Assembly: GCF_018798885.1 (NCBI RefSeq)
Contig: NZ_CP076365.1
Coordinates: 62,001-126,000 of the forward strand
Direction: 5' to 3'
Source of the DNA: Gemmobacter fulvus
Lineage (GTDB): Bacteria > Pseudomonadota > Alphaproteobacteria > Rhodobacterales > Rhodobacteraceae
DNA length: 64,000 nt
In this document: piece after piece, positions 43,949 to 51,531 of the stretch
Numbering within the stretch: the first letter of the stretch is position 1
Layout of the letters: each line of letters opens with the position of its first letter
Position numbers and translations under genes: made by a program
The notes under the pieces: generated by a model
What the model was told of the DNA's origin: nothing
What the model saw: only the letters and a program-made list of their open reading frames with translations
Databases searched by the model: none

Positions 43949-44710
43949 TTAGCTGGACGTCAGGTGTGAGAAGTCTATCATCTCATCCGTGCTCAGGAAG
44001 GTCTGGCGGCGCAGCACCTCGTCGCGGCTCATCCAATCGCGGAATCTTTCGGCAACCACCCCACGCGGCGGAGCGTTCCTGCGATGCATGGCCGAAAACT
44101 CCATCACGGCCAGAAGGCGAAGGGCCAGAAATTTTTCCTTGCGACTGTCCATTGCCATGTCTTGGCGCGCACCCTGTGGCGATGATGGCGCAGGAAGCCA
44201 GTCGCAGCCCGGCCCGTCGCCGTCTGTCTCGTTGCTGACAAGATACCTGCGCGCGATCAAAAGACGCACCGCTCCCCCCAGTTTCCTGTGTCCTGCGGCA
44301 TGGGCCTGCAGCATTTGCGCCACTTGCTGGCGCAGCGCAACGGGCCGCTCCGGCTCTGGCATCGACAGGGTGTCGCGCAGGCGGATCGCGCCACCACTGG
44401 CGGTTGCCACAAAAGGCAGCAACCGGGTGGCTAGCGGACGATACCCCGAGGCAAAGCGCCCCGATGCGTCAAACGCCGGGCGCCGCAAGGTCTCGGACCG
44501 CAGATCCGCCATCAGGGTCAGATCGCCCTCCTCGTCGCGCACCACCAGTGGAAAGTGCCGCGCAATCTGATAAAGCTCGGTCAGCACGACCGGACAGGCG
44601 CGCAGATGGTGCAGGCGATCATCAAAGGCCCGGTCCGGCCAGGAGGCCAATGCGCCATCCGACAGCGGATCGGCCCCGGTCACGCCGGGAAATACCTCGA
44701 ACCATTTCAC
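43949..44710 (-). CDS. SapC-family-like protein (second of pair)
   Basis: A 253-aa protein whose N-terminal part (CPVVLTELYQIARHFPLVVRD) follows the SapC-family pattern, while the C-terminal 100 residues are divergent and rich in Arg and Gln. The start overlaps the upstream SapC gene by four bases. SapC was first noted in S-layer protein export loci, but its biochemical role is not settled. Divergence from a type I secretion operon suggests a part in secretion or modification of the cargo. Confidence 0.6.
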   Translation of the reverse strand: MKWFEVFPGVTGADPLSDGALASWPDRAFDDRLHHLRACPVVLTELYQIARHFPLVVRDEEGDLTLMADLRSETLRRPAFDASGRFASGYRPLATRLLPFVATASGGAIRLRDTLSMPEPERPVALRQQVAQMLQAHAAGHRKLGGAVRLLIARRYLVSNETDGDGPGCDWLPAPSSPQGARQDMAMDSRKEKFLALRLLAVMEFSAMHRRNAPPRGVVAERFRDWMSRDEVLRRQTFLSTDEMIDFSHLTSS

Positions 44711-45399
44711 GCCGCAGTTCCTTCTGCTGCCGCGATCAGGCGGCCCATCGTGTAAAGCGACATCCGCTGCGCAGCCAGAAAGCGCGCGGTCAGGGGCCAG
44801 TGTTCATACGGAATATCTTCGAAGATCAGGGCGTCGTCAGGGAAGGGCAGCACGACGAAAAAGTCGGGCAGATCGTATTTCGCAACGATTTCATCCGGCA
44901 GAACAACGGGTTCGATCAGGCCGTGGCGAAAGACGGCGGCCGTCAGGCGCAATCGGGTGTCGGCATCTGCCTGAAAGGCCTCCAGCGCCCCGAGCTTCAT
45001 TTCCGCCCCCGGCAGCAGATTGCCCTGCGGATCGTGAATGTAAGATCCGGCATCCCCCTCCCGCATCGGGGCGGACTGGTCCACCCCGATCTCCGTGCCG
45101 CGTGCTGTGTCCCGAAACCGAAAGGGGAAGGCCTGCAGCAACAGCGGCAGCGCCAGCCGACTTTGCGCCCGAGCGCCCGGAATTTCCGCCTTTGCGTCCA
45201 GCCCCCGCAGCACGACAAGCTCCGGGTCGCCATGCAGATCGCGCCGCCAGATCACTGGATAACGTTCGGCAAGTGGCAGCGCTTCGGACAGGCTGATTGG
45301 CACAATGCGTTCATAAAGTGCGGGCCGATAAGAAAACGGATCATAAATCCGCAGCGCCGCGCGCGTCGCCGTGTCCCAACTTTCATAGGCCATGTACAT
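44707..45399 (-). CDS. SapC-family protein (first of pair)
   Basis: A 230-aa protein with full-length SapC similarity: IVPISLSEALPLAERYPVIWRRD near residues 30-52, LPLLLQAFPFRF in the middle, and the C-terminal GLIEPVVLPDEI and RFLAAQRMSLYTMGRLI. No signal peptide. Divergently transcribed from the type I secretion ABC gene, with about 55 bases between the start codons. A truncated paralogue of the first 60 residues is present at 48690-48881, in the same position relative to an ABC fragment. Confidence 0.8.
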   Translation of the reverse strand: MYMAYESWDTATRAALRIYDPFSYRPALYERIVPISLSEALPLAERYPVIWRRDLHGDPELVVLRGLDAKAEIPGARAQSRLALPLLLQAFPFRFRDTARGTEIGVDQSAPMREGDAGSYIHDPQGNLLPGAEMKLGALEAFQADADTRLRLTAAVFRHGLIEPVVLPDEIVAKYDLPDFFVVLPFPDDALIFEDIPYEHWPLTARFLAAQRMSLYTMGRLIAAAEGTAA

Positions 45400-45454
45400 G
45401 CTTGTAACTCACCTGCAGTTGTGATCCCTGAACCTGTACATTTTGGGAAGATGC

Positions 45455-47161
45455 ATGAAGGTCTCTTCTGTAATTCATAAATCTCGCGGTAGCTATGTGC
45501 GAATCTGGGGGCAAAGCATATTCAGTGCCGTGCTTGCACTCAGCCCGTTCCTCTACATGATGCAGGTGACAGAGCGCGTTTATTCCAGCCGGAGCTGGGA
45601 AACGCTGGGATTCATCACGGTGCTGACTGTCTTTTTGATGATCGTCTGGGCGGTTCTCGATCATTTTCGTGCCAGTGCCTTGTTTGCCGTCGGGCATAGA
45701 ATTGACCATGAGTTGCGCGAAGGAGTGTTTGACGCGGTGCATCGCGGCAACAAGCCGGAGGCATTCCGCGCCTATGGCGACATCACAACGGTGCAGCAAG
45801 GCTTGACGGGGCCTCTGATCGAGGCGGCGATGGATGCCTCGCTCTCGCCGATCTACATCGTCATCCTGTTCCTGCTGCATCCCGCTTTCGGCTTCATCGC
45901 GATCGGCTATATCTTGCTGCTCGCCGTGCTGAGCAGCCGGTCCAAGTCCATCTGGCAGCGGGTCCGCGCGGAATCGCGCGAACATGAGGACCGGGCCTTT
46001 TCCTTCGGCCTGGCAACGGCGACACGGCGCGAGACGATCCGCGCGATGAACATCCTGCCGGGCGTGCGGCGCGAATGGTCGGGTCTGGAAAACAAGGCCT
46101 CAGGCATCCTGCTCCGGGGGCAGACCACGGCCAACAGGATCGACAGCGTCATCAGCCTGCTGCAACAGGGCCAGATGGTCATCCTGATCGGGGCGGGTGC
46201 AGTGCTTTATCTGCTGGATGCGGCCTCGGTGAATGCCGGCATGGCCGCCTTCATCGTGATGATGCGCGGAGTAAACCCTGTGGTCTCGGTGGCGCGCAAC
46301 TGGTCCATGATCAACGATGTGCGCAGCGCCATACAGCGGCTCGACATCGTGCTGGCCGATGTGCCCGCCGATGCCACGACCCTGCTGCCCGAGATGCAGG
46401 GCCAGGTGTCATGCGACAATCTGGTGGTCATGGGAACGGACGGAAAACCCGTGCTGTCCGGCATCCGCTTCGATGTTCCGGCGGGCTCTGTCGTCGGCAT
46501 TGTCGGGCCTAGCGGGGCGGGCAAATCGACGCTGCTGCGCATGTTGTCGGGCGCGGGGCGTCCGTCATCGGGTAGCGTGAAGATCGACGGTTTTCCCCTG
46601 CATCAATGGCCCGAGGCGCAGCGCGGCCCGGACATCGGCTATTTGCCGCAATCGGTGGATCTACTGCCCGGCACTATCATGCAGAATGTCACGCGCTTTG
46701 GCCCGGTGACCGACGCGCAGGCTATCGCGGCCTCCGAGGCATTGCGCCTTGCCGGGGCGCTCGACATCGTTCAGGCCCGTGGGCGCGGTCTGGACTTCCG
46801 CCTGCAAGAGGACGGGGCGCCGCTGTCGGGCGGGCAACGTCAGCGCATCGGGCTGGCGCGCGCACTCTATGGCCAGCCGAAGGTGCTGGTACTGGACGAA
46901 CCGAACTCGGCGCTGGATGCGGCAGGCGAAAAGACCCTGCTGGAAAGCATTACTGCCGTCAGCCAGCGGGGGACCACGGTGTTCTTCAGCACCCACAAGG
47001 TCAACATGCTGGGGATCTGCGACTACATCCTGGTGATCATGGATGGTTACATGCATTCGTTCAGCACACGGGAAGACATGCTGCGCCGCCTGACCGTGGC
47101 CGGAAACCCGCTGCTTTCCAATGGCCGTGCCGATCACCCCAACGGCGAGGCCCGGGTATGA
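45455..47161 (+). CDS. Type I secretion ABC transporter (PrtD/HlyB family)
   Basis: A 568-aa ABC exporter half-transporter. Membrane domain residues 1-300 (LALSPFLYMMQVTERVYSS is the typical first segment of PrtD-type proteins). Nucleotide-binding domain: Walker A GPSGAGKST (about 351-359), signature LSGGQRQR (about 457), Walker B VLVLDEPNSALD and H-loop FSTHK. The ATG at 45455 with GGGA six bases upstream is chosen because the truncated paralogue begins at the same point; a TTG at 45443 is a weaker start. Likely cargo are the RTX proteins of this island. The outer-membrane TolC partner is not in the window. Confidence 0.92.
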   Translation: MKVSSVIHKSRGSYVRIWGQSIFSAVLALSPFLYMMQVTERVYSSRSWETLGFITVLTVFLMIVWAVLDHFRASALFAVGHRIDHELREGVFDAVHRGNKPEAFRAYGDITTVQQGLTGPLIEAAMDASLSPIYIVILFLLHPAFGFIAIGYILLLAVLSSRSKSIWQRVRAESREHEDRAFSFGLATATRRETIRAMNILPGVRREWSGLENKASGILLRGQTTANRIDSVISLLQQGQMVILIGAGAVLYLLDAASVNAGMAAFIVMMRGVNPVVSVARNWSMINDVRSAIQRLDIVLADVPADATTLLPEMQGQVSCDNLVVMGTDGKPVLSGIRFDVPAGSVVGIVGPSGAGKSTLLRMLSGAGRPSSGSVKIDGFPLHQWPEAQRGPDIGYLPQSVDLLPGTIMQNVTRFGPVTDAQAIAASEALRLAGALDIVQARGRGLDFRLQEDGAPLSGGQRQRIGLARALYGQPKVLVLDEPNSALDAAGEKTLLESITAVSQRGTTVFFSTHKVNMLGICDYILVIMDGYMHSFSTREDMLRRLTVAGNPLLSNGRADHPNGEARV

Positions 47162-48555
47162 ACGTCGTAAACCTGCCAAGCGCCGCCCCAACCAGCCGCC
47201 CGTCCGCAGCCACAGGACCGTTGCACCCGCATCCGTCCACCGCACCACAGACTACGATCGAAACCTGCGACCGGCAGTTGCAGCGCTCGCTCCGGGCCTC
47301 AGCCATCACGATCCTGCTCTGTTTCGGGTTGGTAGGGGGCTGGCTTGCCGTCGCCCGGCTCGACAGCGCCGTCGTCACCAGTGGCGTTCTGGAAAATGCC
47401 AATACCACCCGACAGATACAGCATCTTGAGGGTGGAATCGTGCGCGAGATTTTTGTGCGCAGCGGTGATCAGGTGAAAGCGGGCGATCTACTGCTGAGGC
47501 TTGATCCAACGGAAAGCGCCGCCACCGCAGAGCTGTTCGATACACAGATCCTCGGCAGCCGGGCCCGGCAGGAACGGCTGGAGGCCGAACTGCGCATGGC
47601 GGATACGCTGACATTCAGCCCCGCCCTCGTCGCGCAGCTTGCGGCTGATCCAGCGATCGCCCGCGTTGCAGAAAACGAAATCCAGCGATTCGACATCCAG
47701 CGCAGTGAACTGCTTCAGGCGCGTAACCTGCTGCAGACCAATATCGCGCAGGCCGAAGAAGAGATCCGTGCCAACACCGTGCGCCGCAGCATCGCTGAAC
47801 GTGAGACAGTGCTTGTGAAAGCCGATCTTGCCGATCAGAAAAGCCTGCTAGAACGGGGGCTGACCAGTCAGACGCGTGTGACCCAACTGGAACAGGCCAG
47901 CCTGACGCTGGAAGAAAAGATCGCTCAGGCGGATATCGAAATTGCCCGCATCCGGCAGTCGATCATCGGGTTCCGTCTGCAGATGACCCAGCTGGAACAG
48001 GAATATCGCAGCCGTGCCGCCGAGAATCTAGAACAGGTTTCCACCGAGATTCGCTCGCTGGAACGCGATGCCATCATCGCGACGGATTCGCTGAACCGGG
48101 TCGAAATCCGTTCACCGGTCGATGGCACGGTGCAGGAAAGTATTCTGGGCACCATTGGGGCAATTGTGCGCGGCGGCGACACGATCATGAAAATCGCCCC
48201 GGCCGAGGCAGATTACATCATCGTCACGCGCGTTTCGCCCAATGATATTGACGGTCTGCTGCCGGGATCGGACGCGCTCATTACCTTTCCTGCCTTCCAG
48301 CTGCTGAGCCTGCCCCCCGCCGAGGGCGAGTTGCTGACCCTGTCGCGCGACCGCGTTGTCGATCCTGTCACCCGTACCGATTATTACGAGGCGCGGGTCC
48401 GGCTGGACGAGGCCACCTTGCCGGATGAACCGCGCGAACGGCTTGTCGCCGGGATGTCAGCGACGACCATCCTGCCGACAGGCAAGCGCACCGCGCTCAA
48501 CTATCTGGTCGGCCCTATGCTGCGCCGGTTCCAGTCCGCGATGCGTGAGGAATGA
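47158..48555 (+). CDS. Type I secretion membrane-fusion protein (HlyD/PrtE family)
   Basis: A 465-aa adaptor: cytoplasmic N-terminal 60 residues, one TM helix (about 47-65, ITILLCFGLVGGWLAV), a lipoyl half-motif (HLEGGIVREIFVRSGDQVKAGDLL), long helical hairpin (about 120-310), second lipoyl half (VEIRSPVDGTVQ) and beta-barrel C-terminus. The start overlaps the ABC stop (ATGA). Bridges the ABC exporter to an outer-membrane channel. Confidence 0.92.
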   Translation: MNVVNLPSAAPTSRPSAATGPLHPHPSTAPQTTIETCDRQLQRSLRASAITILLCFGLVGGWLAVARLDSAVVTSGVLENANTTRQIQHLEGGIVREIFVRSGDQVKAGDLLLRLDPTESAATAELFDTQILGSRARQERLEAELRMADTLTFSPALVAQLAADPAIARVAENEIQRFDIQRSELLQARNLLQTNIAQAEEEIRANTVRRSIAERETVLVKADLADQKSLLERGLTSQTRVTQLEQASLTLEEKIAQADIEIARIRQSIIGFRLQMTQLEQEYRSRAAENLEQVSTEIRSLERDAIIATDSLNRVEIRSPVDGTVQESILGTIGAIVRGGDTIMKIAPAEADYIIVTRVSPNDIDGLLPGSDALITFPAFQLLSLPPAEGELLTLSRDRVVDPVTRTDYYEARVRLDEATLPDEPRERLVAGMSATTILPTGKRTALNYLVGPMLRRFQSAMREE

Positions 48556-48595
48556 ACCTGTCCGACCTGCCCACAGAACTCCCCGAGAGAACATG

Positions 48596-48690
48596 ATGTA
48601 TGAAAAGCTGGAACTCTCACCCCAGGTCTTCTGACGCTGCGCTATGCTAAGCCCGCAGCGGACGAGGCAAATGCGGTGGTCCGGGCGATT
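48596..48690 (+). pseudogene. 5' fragment of a second copy of the 254-aa unknown gene
   Basis: Begins MYEKLELSP and, after a one-base frame change, continues GLLTLRYAKPAADEANAVVR. This aligns with MYETVKLQPGLLTLTF...ADALIRP at the start of the intact gene at 49173. The unshifted frame stops after 12 codons. It directly follows the membrane-fusion gene, which is presumably the original location of this gene type, and breaks off where a truncated SapC copy on the other strand begins. Confidence 0.75.
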
Positions 48691-48881
48691 GGGCATCTCG
48701 CTGCGCAGCACCAACAGCTCAGGGTCGCCATGATCGTCCGCTCGCCTTCGGTCAGGTGCGAGTTTTCCGAAAGGCAAACCGGCACGATGCGCTCGTGGAG
48801 GGCAGGACGGTAGGCGAATGGGTCATAAATCCGCAATGCAGCGCCCGTCGCCTCCTCCCAGCGATCAAATGTGCTGTACAT
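48690..48881 (-). pseudogene. Truncated, frameshifted second SapC-family copy
   Basis: The 48881 start reads MYSTFDRWEEATGAALRIYDPFAYRPALHERIVPVCLSE in two near-identical blocks to the intact SapC gene (ALRIYDPF.YRPAL.ERIVP). After LTEGERTI the frame shifts: HGDPELLVLR continues in another frame and matches HGDPELVVLR of the intact copy. Similarity ends at about 48690, at the junction with the broken copy of the unknown gene. Only about one quarter of the gene remains. Confidence 0.8.
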
Positions 48882-48937
48882 GCTTGTTTCCGGCTTCCAA
48901 CTGTGGTCCCTGACCCCGAATTGACTCAGGAACGCTT

Positions 48938-49180
48938 ATGATGACGGTTTCCCCTGTATTCCAGAACGCCCGCGGCAGCTATGTGCGGATCTGCGTGCAC
49001 AGCATCTTCATTGCCTTGCTGGCGCTGAGCCCGTTCCTTTACCTGATACAGGTGACCCAGCGTGTCTATACCAGCCACAACTGGGAGACGCTGGGATTCA
49101 TCACCGCCCCGATCGGTTTTCTGATGCTGGTCTTGGGGATAACCGCGAGAGCGGTGCCAGAGGGCCAAACCCATGTATGA
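48938..49180 (+). pseudogene. N-terminal fragment of a second type I secretion ABC gene
   Basis: Reads ...RGSYVRICVHSIFIALLALS then PFLYLIQVTQRVYTSHNWETLGFI, closely matching the first 65 residues of the intact ABC gene at 45455. The similarity ends at about LMLVLG (49135); 15 unrelated codons follow to a stop inside the next gene. The remaining 500 residues and the membrane-fusion partner are missing. It might be translated as an 80-aa two-helix membrane peptide, but it cannot be a transporter. Confidence 0.8.
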
Positions 49181-49937
49181 AACAGTAAAACTGCAGCCGG
49201 GTCTCCTGACACTGACCTTCGTCGCCCCGGCCGAGGGAAGTGCCGATGCGCTGATCCGCCCAGTGGTGATGCCAGCCTCGCGTCAGGCGCTCAGCCTGAT
49301 GTTCGAGGCGGGAAATGTCGCCGGGGCGCTGACCTCGCCAGGCGAATTCTGCGTGATCCGCTGCGGTCGCCCTGCAGTGCTGGGCATCGAGATCAGCGCG
49401 CGTCAGACCGGAGCAATGCCGCGCGGCGGGATCGAACTGAACTACCTGTCGCGCCGCGGCCCCGACCCGGCACCGGACGAAACCACCGGGGCAGATTACA
49501 TCCTGCATCTCGCAGGCCATGGCGATCGCCCGGCAAGCTTCGGCAGCTGGACCGGCGGCGACACACCCGACCAGGCCATCGCTGGGCTGATGATCCGGGC
49601 ACGCACCGGTCGACCGCGCATCGTCGCTCAGGATCCCGCTACCGGGCAGATCGCCCAACCCGGCGATTTTCTGGGCAGCCGGGGCGGCTTCAGGCCGTTT
49701 TCCGAGTTGCAGCTGTGGATCGACGAACCTGACGGGCGCTACCGGTTGGGCGTCGAGGCCGAATTCGCCGAAGCCGGGCGGGTGAGCGCCTCGGGCACGA
49801 TGGTCAGCCTGCACGGCATGAGCACCGGCGACAGGCTACTGCGTCTGAGGATGGTGCTAGAGCAGATGTCGGCTGACAGCGAAAAGCGCGCAACCGCACG
49901 TCGCAACGACCGCATCCGAATCTTCCGCAAAGGTTGA
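49173..49937 (+). CDS. Unrecognised 254-aa protein linked to type I secretion locus
   Basis: A soluble-looking protein, no signal peptide or TM helix, beta-rich with many Gly/Pro/Arg residues and an amphipathic, Arg-rich C-terminal helix (LRMVLEQMSADSEKRATARRNDRIRIFRKG in two parts). GAGGG eight bases before ATG 49173 supports the start. A decayed second copy begins 42 bases after the membrane-fusion gene, so this gene type is an original part of the SapC-ABC-HlyD cassette. A role in cargo recognition or regulation of export is conceivable; no family is recognised. Confidence 0.7.
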   Translation: MYETVKLQPGLLTLTFVAPAEGSADALIRPVVMPASRQALSLMFEAGNVAGALTSPGEFCVIRCGRPAVLGIEISARQTGAMPRGGIELNYLSRRGPDPAPDETTGADYILHLAGHGDRPASFGSWTGGDTPDQAIAGLMIRARTGRPRIVAQDPATGQIAQPGDFLGSRGGFRPFSELQLWIDEPDGRYRLGVEAEFAEAGRVSASGTMVSLHGMSTGDRLLRLRMVLEQMSADSEKRATARRNDRIRIFRKG

Positions 49938-50204
49938 ACTCTTGCAGGCCGAAACAGGAGAGGCTGATGACCTCCCGATCCTCGACTACATCTTTGAACT
50001 CGGCTCAACTATTCAGCGCAAGCATATAATTTTTGCTTCTTTGAAAGAAAAGAGCCTCTTAGAGCAACTCAGGCCTTCTTGATCTTGTTACCAACGGCTG
50101 CTAGCAAGAGAATATTGTTTGTGAATCCTCTTCACAGTGTTTTTGGCTGAGTTCAGTCATCCAGGACGAGTATTCCAACGCAATCATTTGTGGAGATAAC
50201 GCCC
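49938..50204. promoter_or_regulatory. AT-richer leader of the RTX gene
   Basis: About 265 bases, distinctly lower in GC than the flanks, with A/T-rich tracts around 50010-50060 and 50110-50145. It should hold the promoter of the RTX gene. No well-spaced promoter consensus could be assigned by eye. Confidence 0.45.
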
Positions 50205-51467
50205 ATGTCCTCATCCGAATACAGTTCACTTGAAGACGTCGGGGAAGGCCTCGACGATCTTGGGTTGAATGAAGCGCAGATCAACAGCATCCTCAGCAAG
50301 CTGCCGGATGACGAAGATCTCACTGTCTCAATCGTAGGCCCAGGCGAAGAGCCGGATCCAGATGCCGACCTTATCGTGCGGCAGACCGGCAGTGGCATGG
50401 TCGTGATTCGCGTCCCGGGATACCAAGACAAAACTGTGATTGGGTCGTCGGAAGGCGACAGCATCGTCGGTGGTGGCGGTGAAGACACCCTGATCGGAGG
50501 CGAAGGCAAGGATCTGATTGCAGGCGGCGAGGGTGATGACACTGCCTTGGGCGGTGGTGGCAACGACAAGCTTGCAGGCGGTCAAGGCAACGACAAGCTT
50601 GCAGGCGGTGATGGCAAAGACACTCTCATAGGCGGTGATGGCAAAGACACTCTCATGGGCGGTCAAGGCGATGACATGCTCTATGGCGGGGTTGGCAGCG
50701 ACATGCTCTATGGCGGTAGCGGTAGCGACACGCTCTATGGCGGTAGCGGTAGCGACACGTTGAATGGCGGTAGTGGCCATGACACGCTCTTCGGCGACGG
50801 CGGCAACGACAAGCTTGCAGGCGATGAGGGTGACGATACGCTTGGTGGCGGTGATGGCAACGACAAGCTTGCAGGCGGTGATGGCAACGACAAGCTTGCA
50901 GGCGGTGATGGCAAAGACAAGCTTGCAGGCGGTGATGGCAAAGACACTCTCATGGGCGGTCAAGGCGATGACATGCTCTATGGCGGGGTTGGCAGCGACA
51001 TGCTCTATGGCGGTAGCGGTAGCGACACGCTCAATGGCGGTAGCGGTAGCGATACGTTGAATGGCGGTAGTGGCCATGACACGCTCTTCGGCGACGGCGG
51101 CAACGACAAGCTTGCAGGCAATGAGGGTGACGATACGCTTGATGGCGGTGGGGGCAAAGACACTCTCATGGGCGGTCAAGGCGATGACATGCTCTATGGC
51201 GGCGCTGGCAGCGACACGCTCAACGGCGGCGACGGCAGCGACTTGCTCTATGGCCGCAGCGGCAACGACACGTTCAGTGCAGGAGCAGGCGATACCGTTT
51301 ATGGGGGCGCGGACGATGATACTGTCACGCTCAATGCCAACTTCGACGATGTCAGCATCCAGACGGTCGGCGCAAAGACGCTTATCACCTTCTCGGATGG
51401 TAGCTTCGTCACGGTGTCCGGCGTTGAACATCTCAACTTCAACGACGACAAAGACATCGATCTGTGA
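50205..51467 (+). CDS. RTX repeat protein, probable type I secretion cargo
   Basis: A 420-aa acidic protein. Residues 1-80 form a short N-terminal part; about 85-365 consist almost wholly of some 30 tandem GGxGxDxLxGG nonapeptides (calcium-binding beta-roll); the last 55 residues end in [10 protein letters not shown], a typical uncleaved type I signal. No catalytic domain is present, so it is a structural, adhesive or matrix-type surface protein. ATG 50205 with GGAG ten bases upstream is preferred to a GTG at 50190. A SapC-ABC-HlyD exporter lies just upstream and two glycosyltransferases follow. Confidence 0.88.
   Translation: MSSSEYSSLEDVGEGLDDLGLNEAQINSILSKLPDDEDLTVSIVGPGEEPDPDADLIVRQTGSGMVVIRVPGYQDKTVIGSSEGDSIVGGGGEDTLIGGEGKDLIAGGEGDDTALGGGGNDKLAGGQGNDKLAGGDGKDTLIGGDGKDTLMGGQGDDMLYGGVGSDMLYGGSGSDTLYGGSGSDTLNGGSGHDTLFGDGGNDKLAGDEGDDTLGGGDGNDKLAGGDGNDKLAGGDGKDKLAGGDGKDTLMGGQGDDMLYGGVGSDMLYGGSGSDTLNGGSGSDTLNGGSGHDTLFGDGGNDKLAGNEGDDTLDGGGGKDTLMGGQGDDMLYGGAGSDTLNGGDGSDLLYGRSGNDTFSAGAGDTVYGGADDDTVTLNANFDDVSIQTVGAKTLITFSDGSFVTVSGVEHLNFNDDKDIDL
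50641..51147 (+). repeat. Higher-order DNA repeat inside the RTX gene
   Basis: A segment of about 210 bases beginning GCAAAGACACTCTCATGGGC at 50641 recurs at 50938, offset by 297 bases (99 codons, 11 nonapeptides), with only a few substitutions. A third partial copy starts near 51152. Between them are shorter GGTGATGGCAA-type units. Such near-identity at DNA level implies recent duplication or gene conversion. Confidence 0.85.
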
Positions 51468-51478
51468 ACCTGATCTTT

Positions 51479-51511
51479 CAGCCGCCCGAGATATTCGGGC
51501 GGCTGTTCTCT
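51479..51511 (+). terminator. Strong hairpin after the RTX gene
   Basis: CAGCCGCCCGA and TCGGGCGGCTG form a perfect 11-bp stem with a GATAT loop, followed by TTCTCT, 11 bases after the RTX stop. The glycosyltransferase gene begins 20 bases further on, so this may attenuate rather than abolish read-through and set a high RTX to enzyme ratio. Confidence 0.75.
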
Positions 51512-51531
51512 GAGCGCCGACCTGACGCCGC

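Noticed and set aside
48938-49180. An 80-aa membrane protein as a functional small gene
   Set aside because: It aligns with the ABC exporter N-terminus and loses similarity abruptly, so a truncated duplicate is the simpler explanation.
50440-51300. Regular short repeats resembling a CRISPR-like or satellite array
   Set aside because: The periodicity is 27 bases in frame with GGxGxDxLx codons; there are no unique spacers.
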